Origin: Lewinellaceae bacterium
GTDB taxonomy: Bacteria; Bacteroidota; Bacteroidia; Chitinophagales; Saprospiraceae
Assembly: GCA_020636195.1 (NCBI GenBank)
Contig: JACJYH010000001.1
Location: 372,001-436,000 of the forward strand
Direction: 5' to 3'
Length of the DNA: 64,000 bases
The notes under the pieces were generated by a model. That model worked only from the letters and a program-made list of their open reading frames with translations. It was not told where the DNA came from and did not search any database. Of the stretch, positions 52,631-61,475 are shown piece after piece (positions within the stretch are counted from its first letter, which is position 1; the number at the start of each line of letters is the position of its first letter). The translations under genes were made by a program, and so were the position numbers.

Positions 52631-55600
52631 TTTCTGTTGCTTTTTCGATCAAAGGAGACAGTAAATCTGACATTTCTTTTTCAAAAGCGGGATCTTCTAC
52701 TCTTTTAGAAATCTCTATTACATCACTGGCTGCTCTGAGCCGATATTGATAATCATCTGCAAAACTCTCGAATACAGAATTGTCGGTTTGTGATTCGTAA
52801 AACTCTATATATTGTTTAGACTCCATGCCAAGAATTCTGAGATGTTTTTTCGCCGATTCAAAATCTTTAGCATTCACCAAAATATTTATGAAAGGAGTAA
52901 TTCCAAAATCATAAGCAAAATTCTGATGTGGGAATGCTTCAAAATATTTATTGGCCATTTCGGCAGATTTTGAATATTCTTTTTTTCTATCGAATTCGAG
53001 GGCATCACGCAATATTACCAATTTCATTGCTTGCACTTCGGCCATGTAGGACTTATCGACGTATCTCTGACCATTGTCAAAGTTGCCCCACTTCCATTTG
53101 TTTAGAACAATATCTCTAGTAAGGTCAGCATTGATATCACCATAACCGTATATAGATGGAAGCTGGGAAGGGCTTTCAATTTTTGTTGGCGTGATTCTTA
53201 AGGCAAGACCATCCATTTCCAAATAGTCATTAAGACCAAGTAACTTTCCAGGTTGACATGTGATGGCAAAATAAATGGGGCGATCATAAAAGTTTGACGC
53301 AATGACATCCATGACTGCAAGATCATCTTTTAAGAAGGATCTTTGATTTTGTTCAAAACCAAATTCTATTCTATCTACCCATTGTGTAGAGTCAACAGGC
53401 GCTTGTCCCAAAGCATTGTATTTTTCTCTATCCACGGGAATGAAAAATCTCTTTGTATTGATATAGGTTTGATCTTCAACAGTATATTTTGGATCTCTGA
53501 TTTGTCTTAGAGCTTGGTACACATTCATCGGTGTGGACATATCTCCATTCAAGGGATCGAAGAAGAAAATTTGGTTTCGATTTTTTCCTCTGTAATCATC
53601 AGGACTAAGGGTGAGTTTCAGTGGCGGTGAATCATTGACCTTTCTTCTGAGTTTGTCTATATACCAATCCACTGCGATGAGGCTTAAATTTACAACCCTT
53701 ACATCACGTCTTATATTTTCTACTTCCTGAGCATACCAAAGCGGATACGTATCATTATCACCATAGGTGAAAATAATAGAGTTTGGTGCTACGCTATTCA
53801 AGAAGTTCGAAGCGTAATCTCTTGCTGCAGTATGTTCTTTTCTACTGTGATCATCAAAGTTTTGGAATCCCATAATCACAGGTGCTGAAAGTACCAAAAG
53901 ACCTAATAGTGCAGCAGGGGCAATGCCTTTTATTTTATTTTCAATCAGACTATATAATGCAGGCACACTCAATCCCATCCATATACAGAATGTCATGAAC
54001 GAACCTACTAATACATAATCCCTCTCACGTGGCTCATTTGGTGGTTGGTTTGAAAAAATAATAATGCCTAAGCCTGTAATGATGAACAACGCAAGCAAAA
54101 CGACAAATTCTTTTTTACTCCTTTTCATATGCCAAAACAAACCTATCAGTCCAAATATGAGTGGAAGGAAAAAATAATAATTTCTAGATTGATCATTTTT
54201 CATGGTATCAGGAAGCTTATCCATCTTGTAGAGTCGGGCCTCATCAATTGGTGTAACTCCAGACGCCCATTGACCTTTGGAGACATCCCAAGGGAAATAT
54301 CCTTGTTCTGCCGTTTGTCTGCCTACAAAATTCCACATAAAATATCGATAATACATCCATCCTATTTGGTAATGAAATAAAAACTGAAGGTTGTATCCCA
54401 TTCCTGGTTTGCCTTTATCATCTCCGTTCAGCGCTCTTCTCCACAGTTTGTGCAATTCCGGTCTGGACTGATCTGTATGTCCGATACGTGGAAATAACAT
54501 TTTATCTTTTGCTGCATATACGTAGTCATATTTTTCATCTACAATTTTGTATTTATCACCAACCAATCCATATCTTGGCGATCTGGTAACATTGCTTGGT
54601 TCGGCATCATAAGCAGGGCCAATCAGTAGCGGACGTTCCCCATATTGTTCGCGGTTAAGATATGGTAACAGACGCATTGCGTCACTTGGTGCATTCATAT
54701 TGATCGGTGTGTCAGCATTTGCTCTAATGACGATGACGCCCACGGTAGAAAACGCCATTACCACAAAGATAGCCGAGATTGCGGCATCTTGAATTATCTG
54801 ATTATGTGATCTGTGAGCCAGTTTCAATGCAAAATATCCCAATGCTCCAATCAAAAGTAAAGTTGGAATCAACCCAGTGTTTGGTGGAAGTCCAAAGTTG
54901 TTCACCATCAGGAGCTCCATATTTTTCCAAAGTGTTGGAATCCCTGTGATGATAACCTTTAGGATAAATACAATTCCTACAACACCAACTCCCATAGCTG
55001 CCAAAGCACCTAAAAATGTGTGTTTTTTGTATTTTTTAAAATACACCATCAGCGCAACCGCCGGTAGGACCAATATACTTAATAAGTGCACTCCCACAGA
55101 CATTCCTGCAGAAAAAAGACTGAAGACTAACCAACGATTTGAATCCAATTCATTTGGTAAAAAATAGTATTTTGTTGCCGCCCAAAGTGTCATAGCAGTA
55201 AACATCGTGGACATGGCATACACTTCACCTTCAACTGCTGAAAACCAAATCGAAGTAGAAAAACCGGTGGCTAAACCAGCAACGATACCACCAAAAGCTA
55301 ATGCTAAATTTTGAGCAGCAGTTGTTTCAACCTCTTTTCCGACTAGAGCTATTTTACCAAACATTATGGTAGTCCAAGCTATCATAACACATGCTATGGA
55401 TGTAGAAATAGCGGACATCAAATTGATAGCAAAAGCGATGTTTGCCGGATCATCTGACACAAGGGTAGCAACCCATGCAAATATTCTTCCGATAATAACA
55501 AAGAGTCCGGCTCCAGGTGGGTGTACCACTTGAAGCTTGTAAGCTCCTAAAATGAATTCACCACAATCCCATAGACTTCCCGTCCATTCTACAGAGTTGT

Positions 55601-55670
55601 AATACACGATCATCGTGATGAGAAAGACAATAATACCTACAATATTGGATGTTTTTTTTAAAGATGACAT
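52596..55670 (-). CDS. DUF2723-family large membrane protein
   Basis: A 1024-residue protein of the DUF2723 (GT117-like) family. The N-terminus has YYNSVEWTGSLWDCGEFILGAYKLQVVHPPGAGLFVIIGR (with the family WDCGEF and HPPGAP-type motifs). About 11 membrane segments fill the first 600 residues; FSNQPPNEPRERDYVLVGSF is a conserved loop. The last 400 residues are a soluble domain with YGDNDTYPLWYAQEVENIRRDV. In Bacteroidota such proteins are thought to be oligosaccharyl- or mannosyl-transferases acting outside the membrane; I treat this as unproven. The gene starts the five-gene leftward operon. Confidence 0.88.
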   Translation of the reverse strand: MSSLKKTSNIVGIIVFLITMIVYYNSVEWTGSLWDCGEFILGAYKLQVVHPPGAGLFVIIGRIFAWVATLVSDDPANIAFAINLMSAISTSIACVMIAWTTIMFGKIALVGKEVETTAAQNLALAFGGIVAGLATGFSTSIWFSAVEGEVYAMSTMFTAMTLWAATKYYFLPNELDSNRWLVFSLFSAGMSVGVHLLSILVLPAVALMVYFKKYKKHTFLGALAAMGVGVVGIVFILKVIITGIPTLWKNMELLMVNNFGLPPNTGLIPTLLLIGALGYFALKLAHRSHNQIIQDAAISAIFVVMAFSTVGVIVIRANADTPINMNAPSDAMRLLPYLNREQYGERPLLIGPAYDAEPSNVTRSPRYGLVGDKYKIVDEKYDYVYAAKDKMLFPRIGHTDQSRPELHKLWRRALNGDDKGKPGMGYNLQFLFHYQIGWMYYRYFMWNFVGRQTAEQGYFPWDVSKGQWASGVTPIDEARLYKMDKLPDTMKNDQSRNYYFFLPLIFGLIGLFWHMKRSKKEFVVLLALFIITGLGIIIFSNQPPNEPRERDYVLVGSFMTFCIWMGLSVPALYSLIENKIKGIAPAALLGLLVLSAPVIMGFQNFDDHSRKEHTAARDYASNFLNSVAPNSIIFTYGDNDTYPLWYAQEVENIRRDVRVVNLSLIAVDWYIDKLRRKVNDSPPLKLTLSPDDYRGKNRNQIFFFDPLNGDMSTPMNVYQALRQIRDPKYTVEDQTYINTKRFFIPVDREKYNALGQAPVDSTQWVDRIEFGFEQNQRSFLKDDLAVMDVIASNFYDRPIYFAITCQPGKLLGLNDYLEMDGLALRITPTKIESPSQLPSIYGYGDINADLTRDIVLNKWKWGNFDNGQRYVDKSYMAEVQAMKLVILRDALEFDRKKEYSKSAEMANKYFEAFPHQNFAYDFGITPFINILVNAKDFESAKKHLRILGMESKQYIEFYESQTDNSVFESFADDYQYRLRAASDVIEISKRVEDPAFEKEMSDLLSPLIEKATENEPNKPNNIRQ

Positions 55671-55996
55671 ACAGCTTAATATAAATTGAACTTAGGATTC
55701 AAAGGGAAACAAATATGATTTAAAATCAGAATCTTGTCTATAAAGTGATTTAAAACGCAAAAGTAGCAAAAAATCTTATCTGTTGCTTTATAAATCTCAT
55801 CATCAAAAGCAAGATATGGATGGTTTTTACGGATTATTTATGAAATCATGTCTTAGATATCATATTTGAAAACAAAAACCTATCAATGTCAGAATGATGA
55901 AAAAATCCAAATTTGTGGAAAAAAACTTTCTGGTTTTCTATAAAACATATCGGTGCTGTAGATTATAAAATCATAGAAGGATTGTTAATAAAATTG
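55671..55996. other. Intergenic region between the infB operon and the DUF2723 operon
   Basis: A 326-bp gap. It holds a -7 element for the DUF2723 gene (55758-55765) and a single TTTTCCACA-like box (55914-55922). I see no ORF, RNA gene or clear terminator for the upstream TIGR02757 gene. Confidence 0.6.
55758..55765 (-). promoter_or_regulatory. -7 element TACTTTTG for the DUF2723 operon
   Basis: A perfect TAnnTTTG on the minus strand 87 bases upstream of the DUF2723 start codon. No TTG at the -33 position stands out. Confidence 0.45.
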
Positions 55997-56785
55997 TTAA
56001 TACAAACCTGCTCCCAAACCAAAAAGAGCGTAATCATAAATCACAGGGTCATTAGGATTTATTTTTCGTAGGTTTGATGTGATTTCTTCTACCATTTTCC
56101 AGTCTTTTTGCTTTCTTGAATGTAATCCCAATTGCTCAGAAATTCTACTTACATGAATATCAAGAGGTATCATAAGCCCTGACATAGGAATAGAATCCCA
56201 AATGCCAAAATCAACGCCTTTATCATCTTTTCTTACCATCCACTTTAGGAAGAGATTTAACCTTTTGCAGGCAGAATTATTTTCTGGGGTGCTGACATGT
56301 TTTTTTGTTCTGGTGGGTGCAAATCCATCATCAAAGAAGTAACGATGAAAATTAATAAGTGCGTTCTTCTGCTCATATCCATGTGATTTTGATAGGAAAG
56401 CAGACTCTAAACTCTCATGTTGTTGGTAGTGATTTTGGAGAGTTTTTACAAAATACAATGTGTCCGTGCTCTGAAATGTGCGATGTGTAAAGCCGATTAG
56501 TCTTTTTCTGTCATTTTCGGTATGGGATATTATAAATTCGTAAGGAGCATTGTCCATTAAATTGAGTAATTCAGTACACTTTTGAATAATCGTTTTCCTA
56601 TTGCCCCAAGCAAAGGTGGCTGCAAAAAATGCAGCTATTTCAATATCCTGCTTTAATTTGAATCTATGTGGGATGCTGATAGGATCAAAAGGAATAAAAC
56701 CAGTGGAATTTACCCCATCAACTACCTCATCTAGTAACTCTTTTAATTCTATAAGATTCGAGGGTTTCTTATATTGAATTGACAA
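55997..56785 (-). CDS. TIGR02757/DUF2400-family protein
   Basis: A 262-residue protein with the markers of TIGR02757: DPISIPHRFKLKQDIEIAAFFAATFAWGNRKTII (D-I-IPHRF, AxxFAWGNR), KRLNLFLKWMVRKDDKGVDFGIW and LMIPLDIHVSRISEQLGL with a late helix-hairpin-like DPVIYDYALFGLGA. The C-terminal part looks like a DNA-glycosylase-type HhH fold, which is my inference. It starts the base after the infB stop and so belongs to the rimP-nusA-infB operon. Confidence 0.88.
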   Translation of the reverse strand: MSIQYKKPSNLIELKELLDEVVDGVNSTGFIPFDPISIPHRFKLKQDIEIAAFFAATFAWGNRKTIIQKCTELLNLMDNAPYEFIISHTENDRKRLIGFTHRTFQSTDTLYFVKTLQNHYQQHESLESAFLSKSHGYEQKNALINFHRYFFDDGFAPTRTKKHVSTPENNSACKRLNLFLKWMVRKDDKGVDFGIWDSIPMSGLMIPLDIHVSRISEQLGLHSRKQKDWKMVEEITSNLRKINPNDPVIYDYALFGLGAGLY

Positions 56786-59596
56786 TTAATTAAGAGTTTG
56801 CTTTATTTCTATGATTTCATAACCTTCAATGCTATCTCCTTCTTTGATATCATTGAAGTTTTTAATTGTGACACCACATTCAAGACCCGCTTTTACCTCT
56901 TTCACATCATCTTTAAACCTCTTTAGCGATGACAATTCTCCATGTGCGCCTTCACGAGTAGGGAATATTACGATACCATCACGAATAACTCTGATGAGCG
57001 TATTTCTGGTAAACTTGCCTTCAGTGACATAGCATCCTGCAATCGTACCAATTTTTGACATTTTATACGTTTCACGAACGTCAAGATGGCCAATAATTTT
57101 TTCTTCTTTGGTAGGTTCAAGCATACCTTCCATTGCAGACTTGATTTCTTCAATGGCTTCATAAATGATCGAATAAGTCTTGATTTGAACCCCTTCCTTC
57201 TCAGCAAGCTGCCTTGATGATGGAGTTGGTCGTACTTGGAAACCTATAATGATGGCATCGGAAGCCGAAGCCAATAGAACATCTGAATCTACAATAGCTC
57301 CGACTGCTTTATGTATGACATTTACCTGAATGGTTTCTACTGAAAGTTTTATCAATGAGTCTGACAATGCCTCGATGGAACCATCCACGTCACCTTTTAC
57401 GATCAAATTCAATTCTTTGAAGGTACCTAAAGCCAATCTACGACCTATTTCATCAAGGCTGATTCGCTTACTAGCTCTATTCGATTGTTCACGTTCTATT
57501 TGTGCTCTCTTCGTGGCGATCTGTCTTGCTTCCTGCTCAGATTCCATTACCTTGAATTTCTCTCCGGCTTGAGGGGCACCACTTAACCCGAGTATCAAGG
57601 TAGGTGTAGATGGGCCAACTTTTTTGACTTTTTTCCCGTGCTCATTGAACATGGCTTTCACTCTTCCTGAGTAAGATCCAGAAACGATCACATCGCCAAG
57701 CGACACAGATCCATTCTGCACTAATATTTTAGTGACATATCCTTTACCTTTATCAAGGGATGCTTCTACAACTGTTCCTACACCAGGTCTATCAGGGTTT
57801 GCTTTTAGGTCGAGTAACTCTGCTTCTAAAAGTATTTTCTCGAGAAGTTTATCAATATTCAAACCGGACTTTGCTGAAATATCTTGGGACTGGTACTTTC
57901 CTCCCCATTCCTCAACTAAAAGATTCATGGAGGCCAACTCTTGCTTTATTTTTTCAGGGTCAGCGCCTGCTTTATCTATTTTGTTGATGGCAAAAATCAT
58001 AGGTACACCAGCTGCTTGAGCATGGCTGATGGCTTCTTTGGTCTGTGGCATGATCCTATCATCTGCTGCGATGATGATCACAGCAATATCTGTAATCTTC
58101 GCACCTCTGGCACGCATAGCGGTAAAAGCTTCGTGACCCGGAGTATCCAAAAATGTGATTTTGCGTTTATCACTGCCCACACGTACTTCATATGCGCCGA
58201 TATGCTGTGTGATTCCTCCAGCTTCACCAGCAGCAACATTCGCTTCTCTGATGTAGTCAAGGAGAGATGTTTTACCATGATCTACGTGACCCATTACGGT
58301 TACGATTGGTGCTCTTGGGTATAGATCTTCGATGTCATCAACGATTTCCTCTTCTTTGTCGCTTTCTTCCTCAGCGCTGATAAACTCTATTTCATGCCCA
58401 AATTCATTTGCGACTAATTCGATGATTTCAGCATCTAACCGTTGGTTTATGGAAACGATAATGCCTAAGCTCATACAAGTAGTGATGACTTGTGTTACAG
58501 GCACATCTAATAATCCGGCTAACTCTGACACTGAGACAAATTCTGTTAATTTCAATTTGCCTTCTTCCATGCTTTCAGACTCTCTAAGCTCCTGCTTTTC
58601 TCGTTTTACATCTCTGTTATCCCTTCTAATTTTTTGCCTTTTGTTTTTGCCGCCTATATTCAGACGGGCCATGGTAGCTTTTATTTTATCATCGATTTCT
58701 TTTTGTGAAACTTCTTTTACTTCATCTTTTGGAGCAGCTTTCCCTTTATTGTTTTTATCATATTTTAAATCAGGAATGTTTCCGGAAGAAGATGCTGCCA
58801 ATTTTTTGCGTTTTCTTTTACGCTTATTTTTATCATCAGATCCAGGACCTTGTGCACCATCTTGTTTCTTTGGAGGTTGGCCTTGGTTTGGATTTGGTTT
58901 TTGCTTTTCGCTTTGTTTTGGTTTTGAAGAACTATCCAACTTACTAGTATCGATTTTACCTAGAATTTTTAATCCTTTCAATTGAGGCGTCTCAGCCCTA
59001 TGCATAACTTCATCTTGAACGTCTTCTTTTTCGCCTTTATCTTGTTCAATAACTTGTTCTACCTGTTCGATTGAAGTTGAAGGTGTTTCTTCCTGGACTG
59101 CTGTAATTTCTTCAGGTGCAGTTTCTGGTTCTGCGGTTGGTTGTTCTGGCTCCGGTTCTGCTTCATGTTTTTGTGGTTTTGGTTTGTCTAGGTCGATTTT
59201 TCCGACCACTTTTGGCCTGTGAATTTCAGGTGTGACGGCAAAAATTTCCTCAGATTTTTGTTCTTCTTCATGAGGAGCGGGTACAGTGGTTTCTTTGGGT
59301 TCAACTTCCGGAGTTGCTGCGGGTTTGTCAAAACTAAATTTTGGAATAAAAATAGGTTTCGAAGCAGGTTTTTCATCCTCTTTACCTCCAAGACGTGAGC
59401 CAATGATAATTTGATCGGCTTTTTCTTTTTCAACCATGGATGCATTGAACTCCTTAAGAAGAACGGTATGCATTTCTTCAGACACCATTGCCGTAGGCTT
59501 CGCTTCTATCTCAAATCCTTTTGAATTTAGGAATTCTACAATAGTGCTCAAACCTACATTGAGCTCTTTGGCTATTTTTACTAATCTTTCTGCCAT
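56786..59596 (-). CDS. infB: Translation initiation factor IF-2
   Basis: A 936-residue IF-2 that brings fMet-tRNA to the 30S subunit and promotes subunit joining. The N-terminal IF2N module (ERLVKIAKELNVGLSTIVEFL) is followed by a long charged region (about residues 70-300, rich in Glu, Pro and Lys). The G domain has GHVDHGKTSLLD, DTPGHEAF and NKIDKAG. C-terminal IF2 domains II-IV follow (VRPTPSSRQLAE, YKMSKIGTIAGCYVTEGK). The ATG at 59596 is preferred to a TTG two codons earlier. It lies 27 bp downstream of nusA. Confidence 0.98.
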   Translation of the reverse strand: MAERLVKIAKELNVGLSTIVEFLNSKGFEIEAKPTAMVSEEMHTVLLKEFNASMVEKEKADQIIIGSRLGGKEDEKPASKPIFIPKFSFDKPAATPEVEPKETTVPAPHEEEQKSEEIFAVTPEIHRPKVVGKIDLDKPKPQKHEAEPEPEQPTAEPETAPEEITAVQEETPSTSIEQVEQVIEQDKGEKEDVQDEVMHRAETPQLKGLKILGKIDTSKLDSSSKPKQSEKQKPNPNQGQPPKKQDGAQGPGSDDKNKRKRKRKKLAASSSGNIPDLKYDKNNKGKAAPKDEVKEVSQKEIDDKIKATMARLNIGGKNKRQKIRRDNRDVKREKQELRESESMEEGKLKLTEFVSVSELAGLLDVPVTQVITTCMSLGIIVSINQRLDAEIIELVANEFGHEIEFISAEEESDKEEEIVDDIEDLYPRAPIVTVMGHVDHGKTSLLDYIREANVAAGEAGGITQHIGAYEVRVGSDKRKITFLDTPGHEAFTAMRARGAKITDIAVIIIAADDRIMPQTKEAISHAQAAGVPMIFAINKIDKAGADPEKIKQELASMNLLVEEWGGKYQSQDISAKSGLNIDKLLEKILLEAELLDLKANPDRPGVGTVVEASLDKGKGYVTKILVQNGSVSLGDVIVSGSYSGRVKAMFNEHGKKVKKVGPSTPTLILGLSGAPQAGEKFKVMESEQEARQIATKRAQIEREQSNRASKRISLDEIGRRLALGTFKELNLIVKGDVDGSIEALSDSLIKLSVETIQVNVIHKAVGAIVDSDVLLASASDAIIIGFQVRPTPSSRQLAEKEGVQIKTYSIIYEAIEEIKSAMEGMLEPTKEEKIIGHLDVRETYKMSKIGTIAGCYVTEGKFTRNTLIRVIRDGIVIFPTREGAHGELSSLKRFKDDVKEVKAGLECGVTIKNFNDIKEGDSIEGYEIIEIKQTLN

Positions 59597-59623
59597 GGGC
59601 AACTTAAAAAATTTAATATAAAC

Positions 59624-60859
59624 TTATTCTTCAAATTCAGAAGCAAGAATTCTCAATACATCATCAATGGTTTCTTCTTCCAAATCTGTTCTACGTATTA
59701 ATTCTGCTCTGTCTAAAGCCAAAACATTTTTTGCTGTATCACAACCTATTCCCTTCAAGGTATCAAGTACCCATCCTTCTATTTCATCACCGAATTCATC
59801 AAGATCTACATCTTCGATTTCTTGTTCTTCGGATTCTCTATAAACGTCGATTTCGAAATTGGTCAATTTGCTAGCCAATTTTATATTGCTACCACTTTTT
59901 CCAATGGCCAATGAAACCTGATCAGGCTTAAGATAAACAGATGCTCTCATCTGCTTGTCATCCAAACTAATTGATGAAATTTTAGCAGGTGTCAACGCTC
60001 TTTGAAGGAAAAGGCTGATATTGTTGGTAAAATTGACTATATCAATATTTTCATTTCTCAATTCTCTTACGATTCCATGAATACGAGAACCTTTCATTCC
60101 AACACAAGCACCTACAGGGTCAATTCTATCATCATAGGATTCTACAGCTACCTTGGCACGTTCTCCAGGCATTCTCACCACTTTTTTGATGGTGATCAAT
60201 CCATCTTCTATTTCAGGAACCTCTTGTTCTAAAAGTCTTTCGAGGAAGGCATTTTCAGTTCTTGAAAGCATGACCAACGGTGTTCCGTTGCGCATTTCAA
60301 CGCGCTTAATGACTCCTCTCACCATGTCACCTTTGCGGAAGAAATCACCTTTTATCATTTCTAAACGAGGAAGAACGAGTTCATTTTGGGTAGCATCATC
60401 AATAACGAACACTTCTTTCTTTAATATTTGACTGACTTCGCCGACAACTAAGTCGCCGACTCTATCCATGTATCTCTTATAGACATCATCTTTTTCAAGG
60501 TCCATAATCCTTGCTATCAAGGTTTGACGGGCAGCCATGATGGATCTCCTTCCAAAATCTTCAAGAGTCAATTGTTGATAGCATTCTTCACCTACTTCAT
60601 AAGCATCATCTATGGTTTTGGCATCAGTATATGAAATTTGACTTAACTCATCTGTTACTTCTCCGTCATTTACGATATTTCTAACGCGCCACATTTCCAA
60701 GTCACCATTTTGAGTGTTTACAATCACATCAAAATTATCATCGGTTCCGTACTTTTTTCTAATAAGCGTTCTCAAAACATCCTCTAATACCCTAACTAAA
60801 GTAGGACGATCTATATTTTTTGTTTCTTTGAACTCTGAAAATGAATCTACTAAATTCAT
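59624..60859 (-). CDS. nusA: Transcription termination/antitermination factor NusA
   Basis: A 411-residue NusA that binds RNA polymerase and modulates pausing, termination and antitermination. An N-terminal RNAP-binding domain (MNLVDSFSEFKETKNIDR) is followed by S1 (VVGEVSQILKKEVFVIDD), KH1 (GERAKVAVESYDDRIDPVGACVGMKGSRI with the GMKGxRI core) and KH2 (VSLAIGKSGSNIKLASKL). The C-terminal part is a short acidic HhH-like region (ALDRAELIRRTDLEEETIDDV). It lacks the two long acidic repeats of E. coli NusA. ATGA overlap with rimP couples the two. Confidence 0.98.
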   Translation of the reverse strand: MNLVDSFSEFKETKNIDRPTLVRVLEDVLRTLIRKKYGTDDNFDVIVNTQNGDLEMWRVRNIVNDGEVTDELSQISYTDAKTIDDAYEVGEECYQQLTLEDFGRRSIMAARQTLIARIMDLEKDDVYKRYMDRVGDLVVGEVSQILKKEVFVIDDATQNELVLPRLEMIKGDFFRKGDMVRGVIKRVEMRNGTPLVMLSRTENAFLERLLEQEVPEIEDGLITIKKVVRMPGERAKVAVESYDDRIDPVGACVGMKGSRIHGIVRELRNENIDIVNFTNNISLFLQRALTPAKISSISLDDKQMRASVYLKPDQVSLAIGKSGSNIKLASKLTNFEIDVYRESEEQEIEDVDLDEFGDEIEGWVLDTLKGIGCDTAKNVLALDRAELIRRTDLEEETIDDVLRILASEFEE

Positions 60860-61332
60860 GAATTATAACTTATTTTAATTTTTGATTCAATAATGTCACT
60901 AAAACGAATACTATCTATCAAAAGCACCTTTTTATTCTTTTTGCCTTCTTTTATCTTTGTCTCGTATTCAACTTTTATTTCATCTCCTTCTACGGCAGTC
61001 AGGATACCTTTACTCACCTTGTCTCCGGAATATTTGATGGCAATATTTCTACCTATATTTTTTTTGTACTGTCTCAATAACTTTAATGGATTGCCAACTC
61101 CTGCCGAAGAAACTTCTAGGGTATAGTCTGGCTCAATCTCAGAACTTTCGTCTAATATAGCTTCCAGCCATCTGCTAAGCTGACGGCATTTTTCAAAAGT
61201 AACTTGCTCGTCAGAATCTAAATAAACCTCTATCTTCTTGTTATGTACTTTTACATCAACAAGATAAGTGTCTGTCAATAATAAAGCCTCCAGACCTTTA
61301 TTTACCAATTCATTAAGTGTATCTATTGACAT
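60856..61332 (-). CDS. rimP: Ribosome maturation factor RimP
   Basis: A 158-residue RimP, needed for 30S maturation. The N-terminal alpha/beta domain has VDVKVHNKKIEVYLDSDEQVT, CRQLSRWLEAILDES and the diagnostic YTLEVSSAGVGNPL; a C-terminal SH3-like domain follows (IAIKYSGDKVSKGILTAVEGDEIKVEYE). It is the first gene of rimP-nusA-infB-TIGR02757. Its start is 12 bases from a terminator-like hairpin in the leader. Confidence 0.95.
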   Translation of the reverse strand: MSIDTLNELVNKGLEALLLTDTYLVDVKVHNKKIEVYLDSDEQVTFEKCRQLSRWLEAILDESSEIEPDYTLEVSSAGVGNPLKLLRQYKKNIGRNIAIKYSGDKVSKGILTAVEGDEIKVEYETKIKEGKKNKKVLLIDSIRFSDIIESKIKISYNS

Positions 61333-61344
61333 GGATATATAACA

Positions 61345-61371
61345 AAAAAGGGACTTAAACTGTCCCTTTTA
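61345..61371 (-). terminator. Intrinsic terminator/attenuator-like hairpin in the rimP leader
   Basis: On the minus strand GGGAC (61363-61367) pairs with GTCCC (61351-61355) over a 7-base loop, extended by AAAA/TTTT to 9 bp and followed by a six-T run. It lies downstream of the proposed rimP promoter and upstream of rimP, so it can end read-through from the upstream T9SS gene and also attenuate the rimP operon. Confidence 0.8.
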
Positions 61372-61392
61372 TACATTTACAACTTGAGAGCG

Positions 61393-61423
61393 CAAAAGTA
61401 GTGTGTTTTTTTTGTATTTCCAA
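61393..61423 (-). promoter_or_regulatory. Promoter of the rimP-nusA-infB operon
   Basis: On the minus strand TTG (61421-61423) is followed after 20 bases by TACTTTTG (61393-61400), the best -33/-7 match in the window. The -7 box ends about 60 bases upstream of the rimP start codon, so the message would have a leader of about 50 bases containing the hairpin. Confidence 0.65.
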
Positions 61424-61475
61424 GAAAATAGTGATTTATACTACATTCTTTTTTAACACAACTACTCTATATACT

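Noticed and set aside
55914..55922. DnaA-box-like TTTTCCACA in the infB-DUF2723 gap
   Set aside because: It is a single imperfect box without neighbours, expected by chance in AT-rich DNA.
58332..58985. 217-codon open frame antisense to infB
   Set aside because: It mirrors the lysine/glutamate-rich IF-2 linker, giving Ser/Phe/Leu-rich low-complexity sequence; infB itself is certain.
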